Assembly (NCBI GenBank): GCA_030679035.1 | Contig: JAUXTH010000149.1 | Coordinates: 1-64,000 of the forward strand | From: Methylobacter sp. | Lineage (GTDB): Bacteria > Pseudomonadota > Gammaproteobacteria > Methylococcales > Methylomonadaceae | DNA: 64,000 nucleotides | Reading direction: 5' to 3' | Shown here: positions 8,445 through 17,358 of the stretch, piece by piece | How positions within the stretch are numbered: position 1 is the stretch's first letter | Layout: each line of letters opens with the position of its first letter | Translations under genes and position numbers: made by a program | The notes under the pieces: generated by a model | Databases searched by the model: none | Told to the model about the DNA's origin: nothing | What the model saw: only the letters and a program-made list of their open reading frames with translations

Positions 8445-9118
8445 TTATCCACCTCGTGCAGCTTGTTTAACAAATCGACATCCAGCGAATCGATACTGGT
8501 GCGTATGTGCAGGAAAAAGATGCCGAACAGCACCGCCGCGACCAGTACGTCGAACGCAACACCCAACTCAACCACCATCGGCATTCCGTTGGTGGCAACG
8601 ATGGCCGCGAAAAACAAACCGTTTTCTATCGACATAAAACCAACCACATGGGCGATAGCCTGACGATGCGAAATCATCAGCAACATACCCAGCAGCATGA
8701 CTGACAGACTGACTGCCAGCGCATTCAACATGACTACCGATGAGGATTGCACAACCGGATGCAGCACGTAATAACTAAACACCATCAGGCTGGCTCCGCC
8801 CATCATCACTGCGGTTTTATTGTTTAAGGCTTCAATATCACGATGCATATTCATTTTCAGAACCTCCCGCCTTAACATCCACGGGATAAGAATCACTTTA
8901 AGCGCCAAGGTCAGCACCGCAGAAATGTACAGGTGATGATTATTCAGGCTGTATGCCGCCAATGCCGTGGTCAAGGTCAATAAAAAACCCTGCATCGCAA
9001 ATACGAAAATCAGCCGCAGCAACCGCCCCTGCCCTAACATAAGAAACGAGGTCAACCCCACCAATGCGGCCATCGATAAAATGGCCTGGGTATAAAAATC
9101 CAGTTGTTCGATGTTCAT
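8441..9118 (-). CDS. hyfE: Hydrogenase-4 component E-like membrane subunit
   Basis: Protein of 225 residues with about six transmembrane helices. ALKVILIPWMLRR, a conserved acidic site in MSIENGLFFAAI, and LGVAFDVLVAAVLFGIFFLHI are hallmarks of HyfE (MrpC/NuoK-like). It is coupled to hyfF by a 4-bp overlap. It is separated from hyfC upstream by a 225-bp repeat-filled gap, so it may be read from its own promoter or by read-through. I infer a place in the membrane arm between the antiporter-like subunits. Confidence 0.86.
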   Translation of the reverse strand: MNIEQLDFYTQAILSMAALVGLTSFLMLGQGRLLRLIFVFAMQGFLLTLTTALAAYSLNNHHLYISAVLTLALKVILIPWMLRREVLKMNMHRDIEALNNKTAVMMGGASLMVFSYYVLHPVVQSSSVVMLNALAVSLSVMLLGMLLMISHRQAIAHVVGFMSIENGLFFAAIVATNGMPMVVELGVAFDVLVAAVLFGIFFLHIRTSIDSLDVDLLNKLHEVDK

Positions 9119-9145
9119 AGCTTATTGCCTATGTTTAAAAAAATG

Positions 9146-9192
9146 GAACGCGGATGACACAGATTAAGACGGATTTACGCGGATTTTTTATA
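9146..9192. repeat. GAACGCGGATGAC-type dispersed repeat
   Basis: The unit GAACGCGGATGACACAGATT followed by GGATTTACGCGGATTTTTTA recurs at 30184-30226. Shorter or inverted forms lie at 30318-30343, 51226-51245 and 51361-51389. It is a common dispersed repeat in this chromosome; function unknown. Confidence 0.7.
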
Positions 9193-9275
9193 GCTTTATC
9201 CATAACTTCTCATCATCACAGGCCGCATTCAGAATCAAATCGGTTGATAAACAAGCGATTAAAAATCTTTTATTC

Positions 9276-9328
9276 ACCACGAAGATCACGAAGAAATAAA
9301 ACTTCGTGTCCTTCGTGATCTTCGTGGT
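9276..9328. repeat. Perfect 18-bp inverted repeat, terminator-like
   Basis: ACCACGAAGATCACGAAG (9276-9293) is exactly complementary to CTTCGTGATCTTCGTGGT (9311-9328), giving an 18-bp stem with a 17-base loop. A T-rich tract follows on the plus strand. It sits between hyfC and hyfE and could attenuate or stabilise the operon transcript. Confidence 0.7.
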
Positions 9329-9343
9329 AATAATTTTTTACTT

Positions 9344-10288
9344 TCATCGTGCTGCTTCCAGGATGATGTGGCTCAGCATTCCCAATAACCCCAACAAATA
9401 AGCGAAACTCAAATATTCCTGCACTCGGAACAGACGCATTTTTGCAACCAGCGTTTCCGCTATCGCCAGAAAAACCGCCAACACCGCAAGCTTGCCCATG
9501 ATAGCCAGCAAGCCGTAACCTAATGCTTGAACGCCAAAGCTTTCGGCGATACCCCAGGGAAGAAAGATATTCGCGATCAATACCCCATACAGCATCAGCT
9601 TCAACTGACTCGCCCATTCAATCAGCGCCAAGTGGCGGCCGCTGTATTCAAGGATCATAGCCTCATGAATCATGGTCAGCTCCAAATGCGTCGCCGGATT
9701 ATCCACGGGAATGCGCCCCGTTTCCGCGATAGCGACCAGTACCAAGGCCGCCAACGCAAATACAAACGAAGGCCGTAAAACCAATCCTTCATTGAGCACA
9801 TGGCTGATAGCAAACGATAAATTGGTCGTTGAGGCGGTCATGGTCAGCGTGAAAATCGCCATCAGCATCGCCGGTTCCGCCAGCGATGAAATGGTCATCT
9901 CCCGCGATGAACCCATGCCGCCGAATGCGGTGCCGATATCCAGACCTGCCAGCGCCAGGAAAAACCGGGCGAAAGCGAAAAAACCCACCATCACGATCAC
10001 ATCGGCGCTGGCCGAAGTCGGCAAATCGACGGCAATCAACGGCACAACGGTTGCCGCCAGCACCGTTGCCGAAAAGATAATGTACGGCGCCTTGATAAAT
10101 ACCCACGAAGCCTGCTCTGAAACGACGGGTTGCTTGTAAGTCAGCTTAAGCAAATCCCGGTAAGGCTGGAAAATAGACGGCGCTTTGCGATTTTGCAACC
10201 GGCATTTGCAGCATTTGACCCAGCCTGCCAGCAACGGAGCCAATGCGACAAACAGCGTGGTTTGTAAAACAGCTATTAACCAGTTCAT
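9344..10288 (-). CDS. hyfC: Hydrogenase-4 component C-like subunit (NuoH type)
   Basis: Membrane subunit of 314 residues from the NuoH/HyfC/HycD family, which anchors the peripheral arm in the membrane. Conserved loops are visible: RKAPSIFQPYRDLLKLTYKQ, FGGMGSSREMTISSLAEPA and AETGRIPVDNPATHLELTMIH. About eight transmembrane helices. Its ATG overlaps the hyfB stop by 4 bp. Nothing is missing compared with the family. Confidence 0.88.
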   Translation of the reverse strand: MNWLIAVLQTTLFVALAPLLAGWVKCCKCRLQNRKAPSIFQPYRDLLKLTYKQPVVSEQASWVFIKAPYIIFSATVLAATVVPLIAVDLPTSASADVIVMVGFFAFARFFLALAGLDIGTAFGGMGSSREMTISSLAEPAMLMAIFTLTMTASTTNLSFAISHVLNEGLVLRPSFVFALAALVLVAIAETGRIPVDNPATHLELTMIHEAMILEYSGRHLALIEWASQLKLMLYGVLIANIFLPWGIAESFGVQALGYGLLAIMGKLAVLAVFLAIAETLVAKMRLFRVQEYLSFAYLLGLLGMLSHIILEAAR

Positions 10289-12414
10289 TGGCTAATCACC
10301 CATAACATAATAATTAAGGTCACAAACGAATAGCCCAGATAAACCCGGATATTTCCCGTTTGAATGCGTCCCACCAGTTTGGCCGTATTGTTTACCCCGC
10401 GAGCAATCGGTTCATACAAACGCGGCCAACTGTGATCCTGAATCTGCAACTGATAATGAACTGCTGCCACATCCTGGTTCATCGCACCTTGCATGTCTTT
10501 GTCGATCTGCTCGTCAATAATCCAGACTTTGGCGAAAATACGCCGGAACGGCATCGTAAAGGCGCTGCTGCTGTATTGCATGCGATGCGTCAAGCCGCCA
10601 AAACCGCAATCCCAGGTATCCGATCTACGCAGCGCCGTTGCGGGATTGCGCCGCAAATACCAAAAACTGACGCAACCGGCTATCATCGCACCGATCAGAA
10701 CCAACGGCGGGGCATAAGAAGCTTGTTTAGCAGAAACCGGTGCCAGCCACAACCAGCCTAAGGCGGCGTCATTCGGCAAGGTTTCGCCTAATAATTGCCC
10801 GGCGACATTATTGATCAGGCTGATGATCAAGCCGGGAAAAATCCCGAACAAGAAACACAAACCGGCCAGCAGCATAGGTCCGGCCAGCATGCCTGCATCC
10901 TGAACTTCATGCGCTTTCTCGCAATGATGCGATCGGGGCAGTCCCAAAAAGATCAAACCAAACACCTTGACGAAACAGGCGGCGGCCAATGCCGCCGTCA
11001 GCGCTAATGCAGCGGCGGCAACCGGAATCAAACTGCGCAATACGCCATTGTCCAGCACATCGACCTGCAATGCGGTCTGAAATGCCAGCCATTCCGAGAC
11101 AAAACCGTTAAACAAAGGTAACGACGAGATACTCATACAACCAATCAAAAACAACACACTGGTTTTCGGCATCTTTTTAATCAGCCCGCCCATCATGTCG
11201 ATATTTAACTGATGGGTTTGATGATGAATAATCCCTGCTCCCAAAAACAGCAGGTTCTTGAACAATGCATGATTGAAGGCATGAAACAGCGCCGCCAACA
11301 AACCCAGCGCCGCCAGCTGCGGATGACCGTTGGACATAAAGATCATCGACAATCCCAGCACCATAAAAATGATGCCGATGTTTTCGACCGAACTGTAAGC
11401 CAACAGGCGTTTTAAATTGGTCTGCATCATCGCGTACAGGATGCCGCCCAGCGCCGACACAGTGCCCAATATCAGCAACACCACGCCCCATTGCCAGTGC
11501 ACATCGCCGAGCAAATCAAAGCAAAAACGGATCAGTCCGTACAGCGCAACTTTAAGCATCACGCCGCTCATCAACGCGGAAATATGCGAAGGCGCCACCG
11601 GGTGCGCTTCCGGCAACCAGACATGCACCGGAACTATCCCGGCCTTCATGCCGAAACCCAGCAGCGCCAGCATAAAGGCGATGCTGGCCCAGGTTGTTGA
11701 CAACTTCGCCCCGCGCAAGGCGTCGAAGGTAAAGCCATCCGCGAATCCGGCCAGTACGCCAAAGCCCAGGATAATGGCTAATGCGCCGACTTCCGCCATC
11801 AATAAATAGATAAAAGCGGCACGGCGATTGGCGGAATTTTCATGCTGGAACGCGACCAGAAAATAACTGGCGACCGACATCAACTCCCAGGCGATCATAA
11901 AAAAGAACGCGTCGTCGGCCAACAACACCAGCAGCATCCCGGCAACAAACAGGCCGGTAAATAAGCCCAAGACTGCAAAAGGATGCTGACTTTCGTCGTA
12001 ACTGTTCACATAGCCCGGCCCATATAGACTGACCGCAGCTGTGGCAATGCCGACGATTAAAAAGAAAAAACCTGACAAGCAATCAAAACGAACATGCCAG
12101 GGCAGCCAAGGTAACCCTAAGCTAAGTTGATCGGTAACCACCTCTTTACCGATCAACACGCTCAGCCCGGCCAATACCGCAAAAACGCCGGATAAACCCA
12201 GTAAAACAAACACCGCTTGCCGTAAAAAAACCGGGTAATGTTTTTCTTCCAGACTGCCTGCAATCGCAGATTGATAATGTTCGTTGGTACTCGGGAATTT
12301 TTTAAACCAGTACCGACTTAATTCCAGTATATACCGACGCTGATTCATCATCAGTCCCAGTAAGCCGGAAGCAAAGCTTAAAAGTACTGCACAATAAGCT
12401 GACACAAGGATCAT
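10285..12414 (-). CDS. hyfB: Hydrogenase-4 component B-like antiporter subunit
   Basis: Protein of 709 residues, a NuoL/MrpA-type proton-conducting subunit. Key helices include FFMIAWELMSVASYFLVAF, FGMKAGIVPVHVWLPEAHP and LFHAFNHALFKNLLFLGAG with the conserved lysine. The C-terminal half has the extra helices and long lateral segment usual for HyfB. It is the first gene of the hyf-like run; an intergenic repeat region (12415-12599) separates it from the SulP genes upstream. There is no hyfA or hyfH ferredoxin-type gene and no maturation gene in the neighbourhood, which fits a non-hydrogenase function. Confidence 0.88.
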   Translation of the reverse strand: MILVSAYCAVLLSFASGLLGLMMNQRRYILELSRYWFKKFPSTNEHYQSAIAGSLEEKHYPVFLRQAVFVLLGLSGVFAVLAGLSVLIGKEVVTDQLSLGLPWLPWHVRFDCLSGFFFLIVGIATAAVSLYGPGYVNSYDESQHPFAVLGLFTGLFVAGMLLVLLADDAFFFMIAWELMSVASYFLVAFQHENSANRRAAFIYLLMAEVGALAIILGFGVLAGFADGFTFDALRGAKLSTTWASIAFMLALLGFGMKAGIVPVHVWLPEAHPVAPSHISALMSGVMLKVALYGLIRFCFDLLGDVHWQWGVVLLILGTVSALGGILYAMMQTNLKRLLAYSSVENIGIIFMVLGLSMIFMSNGHPQLAALGLLAALFHAFNHALFKNLLFLGAGIIHHQTHQLNIDMMGGLIKKMPKTSVLFLIGCMSISSLPLFNGFVSEWLAFQTALQVDVLDNGVLRSLIPVAAAALALTAALAAACFVKVFGLIFLGLPRSHHCEKAHEVQDAGMLAGPMLLAGLCFLFGIFPGLIISLINNVAGQLLGETLPNDAALGWLWLAPVSAKQASYAPPLVLIGAMIAGCVSFWYLRRNPATALRRSDTWDCGFGGLTHRMQYSSSAFTMPFRRIFAKVWIIDEQIDKDMQGAMNQDVAAVHYQLQIQDHSWPRLYEPIARGVNNTAKLVGRIQTGNIRVYLGYSFVTLIIMLWVISQ

Positions 12415-12445
12415 GAAATTCTCACTATCGCGTAAGTCGGGTTAC

Positions 12446-12522
12446 GACTGCATGGACAGATATTTGCTCCTGCAATATCTGCATTCCCCACATCCCTGTG
12501 AGGAATGCAGGAGCAATTGCCG
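12446..12522. repeat. Family-2 dispersed repeat, long intergenic copy
   Basis: It starts GACTGCATGGA and ends GCAGGAGCAATTGCCGA, the same outer boxes as the copies inside recC (27296-27342) and gspM (34277-34323). The middle is extended by a second palindrome (GCTCCTGCA ... TGCAGGAGC). It lies between sulP and hyfB. Confidence 0.65.
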
Positions 12523-12548
12523 AACATAGCGTAAACCGACACTTTAAA

Positions 12549-12592
12549 ACCACGGATGTCGGGTTACGGCACTACGCCTAATCCGACCACAA
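12549..12592. repeat. GTCGGGTTACG-type dispersed repeat
   Basis: GATGTCGGGTTACGGCACTA and CGCCTAATCCGACC form an imperfect hairpin of a widespread REP-like type. A fragment (GTCGGGTTACG) also occurs at 12436-12446. It is just downstream of the sulP stop codon and may act as a transcript 3-prime end. Confidence 0.55.
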
Positions 12593-12599
12593 TCTACAA

Positions 12600-14195
12600 T
12601 CATTTTCTGTCATCCGCCGTCATTAACCGCGCAGCGAGCGCATGATCGGAAAACGTTTCAAACGCTTTACCTATTTTCCGGCATCGTCCACCCTGAGCTT
12701 CATAGTTCTGCGTGTAATCATGGATAAACTCCATAACGGTATGATCAATCAGGTAACCGTCTGAAAAATCCAAAATAACCGTCTTACCTTTGTCCAGCTG
12801 GGCAAGTGCTTTTTTCAAAGGCAGGAAGTTTGAAAAAAGGGCGGAACCTAATAACTTAACGGTCAGCGTATCTTTATCTTGTTGCTCGATAGTAAAGTGA
12901 ATCTTGAACAGGTTGTTAGGCCAAACGCCCCTGGCCATATTAATCGCAAGCTTTACAATAATCCCCAAAATAACGCCCATCAGCAAATCTGTCGCCAATA
13001 CGCCGATAATCGTGACCACAAACATGAATAACTGTTCCTTGCCTACCTCCCTGACTCGGTAGAATGTTTCAGGCGAGGCTAAACGGTAACCGGTATAAAC
13101 CAATATTGCGGCCAACGAAGCTAACGGAATGCTATTAATGAGGCGTGGAAACAAAACCACAAACAGCAACAATAACAAGCCGTGAAAGAAATTAGCCCAG
13201 GCTGTTTTGGCCCCGTTATTGACATTCTCCGAGCTGCGGACAATTTCAGCAATCATCGGCAAGCCGCCAATGAAACCGGCAACGACATTGCCCACCCCGA
13301 CTGCCGTTAAATCATGGTCTAGGTCGGAAGAGCGTTTATAAGGGTCGAGCTTATCTATCGCTGTCGTACTCAGTAAGCTTTCAAGACTGCCCACTAAACT
13401 GATGCTGAACACGGCTTCCCAAAAGGCTACGCTGAATAGTTTGGAAAAATCGGGAAAATAAAAATCACCCGAAAAATTTTCGGAAATCGACACCAGGAAT
13501 TTCGATCCACTGGCCGCCGCATCTTGAGCCAGATTAAAATGCCAGGCGAATAAGATGCCCACCAACACGACAATGATCGGGGCGGGAATCCTGCTTCCGG
13601 TAAATGGCCACGTAATGAGCACGAGTAAACCCAAGAAACTGATCAAGCCGATTTCCGCATTCATGCTAAGCAGGCTGTGCGGAATTTGTGCAATGATCGA
13701 AAACAAACTGCCGGGTTCCGGTACGCCGCCCAGCATGACATGAGTTTGTGTGGCGATGATAATAATGCCGATCGCTGCCAGCATGCCATGCACCACCGAC
13801 GTGGGGAAAAAGGAACTTAGCTGCCCCAGCTTATAGAACCCCATCAAAACCTGCAAAACACTGGCCACCACGATAGCCGCCAAGGTGTACCGATAACCGG
13901 CCATCGCATCGCCTTCGCCCAACGCTTGCACCGCCGCCAAAACCACCACAATCAGGCCGGCAGCCGGGCCATTAATGGTCAGGTATGAGCCGCTGATACG
14001 CGATACCAATACCCCCCCGATAATTGCCGTGATAATGCCTGCCGACGGCGGAAAGCCGGAAGCCACCGATATACCCAGACACAGCGGCAAGGCGATTAGA
14101 AAAACCAGCAATCCTGATTGTAAATCACTACGCCAGTTTTCTTTTAAGCCCGCCAGACCGGTTTGGGGTTTAGCTGAACGGGATAGATTATTCAT
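12600..14195 (-). CDS. SulP-family anion transporter with STAS domain (paralogue 1)
   Basis: Inner-membrane transporter of 531 residues. The SulP core spans roughly residues 15-430 (FLIALPLCLGISVASGFPPS, TINGPAAGLIVVVL, VGNVVAGFIGGLPMIAEIVR), with a C-terminal STAS domain (about 440-531; DFSDGYLIDHTVMEFIHDY). Family members carry sulfate, bicarbonate or other anions; in many autotrophs such proteins take up bicarbonate. It is closely related to the next SulP gene, so the two arose by tandem duplication and then diverged, mainly in the extracytoplasmic loop near residue 225. Both precede the hyf-like genes on the same strand. Bicarbonate as substrate is my inference, not visible in the sequence. 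Confidence 0.85.
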   Translation of the reverse strand: MNNLSRSAKPQTGLAGLKENWRSDLQSGLLVFLIALPLCLGISVASGFPPSAGIITAIIGGVLVSRISGSYLTINGPAAGLIVVVLAAVQALGEGDAMAGYRYTLAAIVVASVLQVLMGFYKLGQLSSFFPTSVVHGMLAAIGIIIIATQTHVMLGGVPEPGSLFSIIAQIPHSLLSMNAEIGLISFLGLLVLITWPFTGSRIPAPIIVVLVGILFAWHFNLAQDAAASGSKFLVSISENFSGDFYFPDFSKLFSVAFWEAVFSISLVGSLESLLSTTAIDKLDPYKRSSDLDHDLTAVGVGNVVAGFIGGLPMIAEIVRSSENVNNGAKTAWANFFHGLLLLLFVVLFPRLINSIPLASLAAILVYTGYRLASPETFYRVREVGKEQLFMFVVTIIGVLATDLLMGVILGIIVKLAINMARGVWPNNLFKIHFTIEQQDKDTLTVKLLGSALFSNFLPLKKALAQLDKGKTVILDFSDGYLIDHTVMEFIHDYTQNYEAQGGRCRKIGKAFETFSDHALAARLMTADDRK

Positions 14196-14302
14196 AGAAG
14201 TCCTCGTTTATTGTAAAAATAGTGTGTCTCTAAATGATTCACTATACCACTGTAGCATTAACAGCAAATCCCGCTACAGGTACATCCTACAAAAACCTCA
14301 CC

Positions 14303-15988
14303 CTAAACACCATAATGATCGCTTTTACGGCGGCTCATGTTATTTCGTTTCATTCTGCGTACCGCCAAAGGGTGCTCGGAGAAGGTATCATGATATTCCA
14401 TGCCGAAGAACCGGCATTGCCCCCCCTGCCCTTCATAGCGGTGCTGAAAATCATGAATGAATTCCATCACGGTATGATCGATCAAATAAGCGTTGTTCAA
14501 TTGAAATATCACCGTCTTGCCGTAAGCCAGATTAGCCAGCGCAGTTTTCAAGGACAAGAAGTTGGAAAAAATCGCCGCGCCCACTATCGAGACCACGACA
14601 GTATCGGCGTCTTTCGGTTCAATAACAAAGTGAATCTTGAACAGATTGTTCGGTCTGACGCCGCGCAGCATGTGGATGACGAACTTGGTCAAAATACCGA
14701 TACCGACACCCACCAACAAATCGGTCGCCAACACACCGATAATCGTCACCACGAACATGAACAACTGTTCTTTGCCAACGCCCATGACCTTGGCGAATTC
14801 TTTCGGCGATGCCAAGCGGAAACCGGTAAATACCAGCAGAGCCGCCAATGCAGCTAAGGGTATGCTGTGAATCAGCCGCGGAAACAACACCACGAACAAC
14901 AACATGAAAGCGCCGTGAAAGAAGTTGGCCCACTGGGTTTTTGCCCCATTGTTCACGTTAGCCGAACTACGCACGATCTCCGCTATCATTGGCAATCCGC
15001 CGATTAAACCGGCAACCAGATTGCCTACGCCCACCGCTGTTAAATCGCGGTCAAGATTGGAATGGCGTTTATACGGATCAAGCTTATCGACCGCCATTGC
15101 GCTGAGCAAACTCTCCAAACTGCCCACCAAACAAATGCTCACCACGGCTTCCCAGAACTCCAGCGTGGCGATTTTCGAAAAATCCGGAAAATAAAAACCG
15201 GACATGAAATTTTCAGAAATCGCGACCAGAAACGCCGGCCCGACGGTTTCTTCGTGATGCGGCAAAAAATGCGCATCCGGAAGAAACAAATACATGTGCT
15301 CATGTTCCAGATCAAAATACCGAGCCAAGCCCATACCCACCAACACCACGATAAGCGGGGCCGGGATCATCTTTAAGCTTGGGTTTTTTATCATCGACCA
15401 GACTGTCAGTATCACCAACCCTGAAATACCGATAACGGCAATTTCAGGATTAAGATTAACAATGCTATGCGGAATTTGTGCGATCGTTGAAAACAGACTG
15501 CTGCCTTTCTCCGGCGTAGTACCCAGCACCACGTTGATTTGCTTGGCCATGATAATAATGCCGATAGCCGCCAACATGCCATGCACCACCGATGCGGGGA
15601 AAAACGAGCTGAGCCGTCCCGCCTTAAAAAATCCCATCAGAATTTGTAACACACTGGCAATAACGATGGCAGCCAGCGCATAGCGGTAACCGGCCATCGC
15701 ATCGCCATCACCCAAGGATTGCACCGCACCCAAAACCACCACGATCAACCCGGCGGCCGGGCCGTTAATGGTTATATACGATCCGTTGATACGCGAAACC
15801 AGCACCCCGCCGATAATAGCCGTGATAATACCGGCCGATGGTGGAAAACCAGAAGCCATCGATATACCCAAGCACAATGGCAAGGCAATAAGAAAAACCA
15901 GAAAACCGGACAGTAAATCGCTACGCCAGTTTTCTTTTAACCCCGCTAAACCGGTCTTTGGTAGCCCTGACAGGGATGACTCACTCAT
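14303..15988 (-). CDS. SulP-family anion transporter with STAS domain (paralogue 2)
   Basis: Protein of 561 residues with the same plan as its downstream neighbour: SulP core and a C-terminal STAS domain (NAYLIDHTVMEFIHDFQHRY). It differs by an inserted loop rich in histidine and acidic residues (EHEHMYLFLPDAHFLPHHEE, about residues 231-250) before the FLVAISENF segment. That loop might sense or bind a metal or proton; this is only a guess. A 107-bp gap separates the two genes. An inverted repeat at 16074-16093 lies in the likely promoter region. Substrate is probably bicarbonate or sulfate. Confidence 0.85.
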   Translation of the reverse strand: MSESSLSGLPKTGLAGLKENWRSDLLSGFLVFLIALPLCLGISMASGFPPSAGIITAIIGGVLVSRINGSYITINGPAAGLIVVVLGAVQSLGDGDAMAGYRYALAAIVIASVLQILMGFFKAGRLSSFFPASVVHGMLAAIGIIIMAKQINVVLGTTPEKGSSLFSTIAQIPHSIVNLNPEIAVIGISGLVILTVWSMIKNPSLKMIPAPLIVVLVGMGLARYFDLEHEHMYLFLPDAHFLPHHEETVGPAFLVAISENFMSGFYFPDFSKIATLEFWEAVVSICLVGSLESLLSAMAVDKLDPYKRHSNLDRDLTAVGVGNLVAGLIGGLPMIAEIVRSSANVNNGAKTQWANFFHGAFMLLFVVLFPRLIHSIPLAALAALLVFTGFRLASPKEFAKVMGVGKEQLFMFVVTIIGVLATDLLVGVGIGILTKFVIHMLRGVRPNNLFKIHFVIEPKDADTVVVSIVGAAIFSNFLSLKTALANLAYGKTVIFQLNNAYLIDHTVMEFIHDFQHRYEGQGGQCRFFGMEYHDTFSEHPLAVRRMKRNNMSRRKSDHYGV

Positions 15989-16073
15989 ACAAATCCTCGT
16001 AATGATAAAAACGCTATCAAATTACAAGCGATTACCATGCCAACTGGCTTTATACTTATAATCAGCTGATTTA

Positions 16074-16093
16074 CTTATCATTTTATTGATAAG
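16074..16093. promoter_or_regulatory. Possible operator, CTTATCA-N6-TGATAAG
   Basis: A perfect 7-bp inverted repeat with a 6-base AT spacer, 86-105 bp upstream of the second sulP start. The shape suits a dimeric repressor site, but no regulator gene is nearby. Confidence 0.3.
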
Positions 16094-16116
16094 CATCTGA
16101 AAATAAGATCTATAGA

Positions 16117-16151
16117 GGTGCAAAACAACCGACCGGTTGTTGTTTTGCACC
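16117..16151. repeat. Long hairpin GGTGCAAAACAAC
   Basis: GGTGCAAAACAAC and GTTGTTTTGCACC are complementary around a short GC-rich centre. There is no T-run on either side, so it is not a classic terminator, although it lies downstream of the minus-strand gene ending at 16309. Confidence 0.45.
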
Positions 16152-16308
16152 GATGCCGGAAACAGTCTGATGTCTTAACTGTTTAACTTTTGGTGACTAG
16201 CCCTACAAAAAAGGGATCTGAATGTTGCTGTCTACCTGAAGATTTTCGTGCTTTTTGTGATTTTCGCGGAGGAAATGATTTTTCTAGAATCACACGATTT
16301 TTCCGGGT

Positions 16309-17340
16309 TCAATCATAAAACGCCTGAATATATTTCTCCCTGTTTAGCCAGGGACTTTTTATCGGCGCGTAATGATCAATTACGTTTTCTGAATCCAGCA
16401 ATTCAACGGTTATTGCCCCGCCAAGCTTCTTCTCAATGTGGTGAAAAGACACATAATCGGCCAAATCCTCATTCCATGACGAGCCACTGTAAAAACTGAC
16501 GAAAGGCGTTTTTATCAGTTGCGAAAACATCTCTGTGAGTTCGGCTCTCGGAATACTCCCCTTCTTCGGAAATGAGCCGTAGGGGTTGAGTTCAAGGCGA
16601 TGTGCAAAGTCGCATTGCGGCGCAGGCTGTAACCAATTTAACCAAACCCTGTCGGTGAACTCGGAAATTTTTTGAGTGCTGCCGATCAACCGCCGGTGAT
16701 GATGATCGAAGTAAGGCGTTGCCCCGGATTCTATATCAACAAGGTGCGCTCCTTCATGCAGCAAACCGTATATTAGGGCCTTGTAATCCGTTTGAGTGCG
16801 CACGCGAATCGTCGGCGATGCTTCTGACTTGTCGAACTGGGAGTCGTTCTTATAGCTCAACCAGTCGTCTAGGGATACCCTGAATAGCGAGCTGTTGAGA
16901 ATGATGTAGTAGTAAGTCTGGCCTTGCTGATCAACAACCCAATTCGCTAACCCTGCGCCGGAAAATCCGTCAATCAGGTAAACCGCCAGCAGCTTCTTCT
17001 CAAAGACGACCTTGTGCGCGTGAGGGAGCAAATCAAGGTATGACTTGAAAAGGGCCATATCATCCGCAGAGGGCGTTCGCGCTGCGTAGCGGACGGCACT
17101 GGTAATGCCTATCGACTGTTCATGCTCCCGGGTTGCCTTAAGGAGTTCGGCAGGCATTTTCTGCACGCGCGCTTCAACCGGCTTGGACAAATTGTCCTGC
17201 AAGCGTTGAAACAGCCGCAGCTTCCAGGCAAAAGCCTCTTCATACTTAGAGTCGTGTGAAACACATGCCGTCAGCAACACCGCCAACAACGAAAAGCAAA
17301 TAACGGACAATACAGTCCGATGCATACCGTATTTTTTCAT
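16309..17340 (-). CDS. Putative lipoprotein with zinc-metallopeptidase HExxH motif
   Basis: Protein of 343 residues, family not recognised. The N-terminus (MKKYGMHRTV, hydrophobic run, L-L-T-A-C) is a lipoprotein signal with the lipid cysteine at residue 26. A zinc-binding motif HEGAH occurs at residues 195-199, followed about 100 residues later by WNEDLADYVSFHHIEKK, where the first Glu could be a third ligand. This is the plan of a gluzincin-type peptidase, anchored in the periplasm. I chose ATG at 17340; an upstream TTG at 17358 would add six residues and give a poorer signal sequence. Activity is inferred from the motif only. Confidence 0.6.
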   Translation of the reverse strand: MKKYGMHRTVLSVICFSLLAVLLTACVSHDSKYEEAFAWKLRLFQRLQDNLSKPVEARVQKMPAELLKATREHEQSIGITSAVRYAARTPSADDMALFKSYLDLLPHAHKVVFEKKLLAVYLIDGFSGAGLANWVVDQQGQTYYYIILNSSLFRVSLDDWLSYKNDSQFDKSEASPTIRVRTQTDYKALIYGLLHEGAHLVDIESGATPYFDHHHRRLIGSTQKISEFTDRVWLNWLQPAPQCDFAHRLELNPYGSFPKKGSIPRAELTEMFSQLIKTPFVSFYSGSSWNEDLADYVSFHHIEKKLGGAITVELLDSENVIDHYAPIKSPWLNREKYIQAFYD

Positions 17341-17358
17341 ATCAGTTTTTGCGTACAA

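Larger units (their letters stand above)
9119..9343. other. Repeat-filled gap inside the hyf-like operon
   Basis: Two unrelated dispersed repeats (9146-9192 and 9276-9328) fill most of the space between hyfC and hyfE, where all other junctions in this operon overlap or nearly touch. They look like later insertions. No small gene is seen. Confidence 0.6.
15989..16308. other. Intergenic region upstream of the SulP pair
   Basis: No gene seen. It contains two inverted repeats (16074-16093 and 16117-16151) and AT-rich sequence expected for the promoter of the SulP/hyf locus. It is also the 3-prime end of the metallopeptidase-like gene. Confidence 0.5.

Noticed and set aside
12250-12275. Possible further family-2 copy in hyfB (QSAIAGSLEE)
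   Set aside because: Similarity to the repeat covers only about a dozen bases and one box; likely chance.
4867-12414. True hydrogenase-4 / formate hydrogenlyase
   Set aside because: HyfG lacks the nickel-binding cysteines, and no ferredoxin subunit, formate dehydrogenase or maturation gene is present.
12600-15988. The two SulP genes as an assembly duplication
   Set aside because: The genes differ throughout at the DNA level and one has an extra loop, so they are true diverged paralogues.
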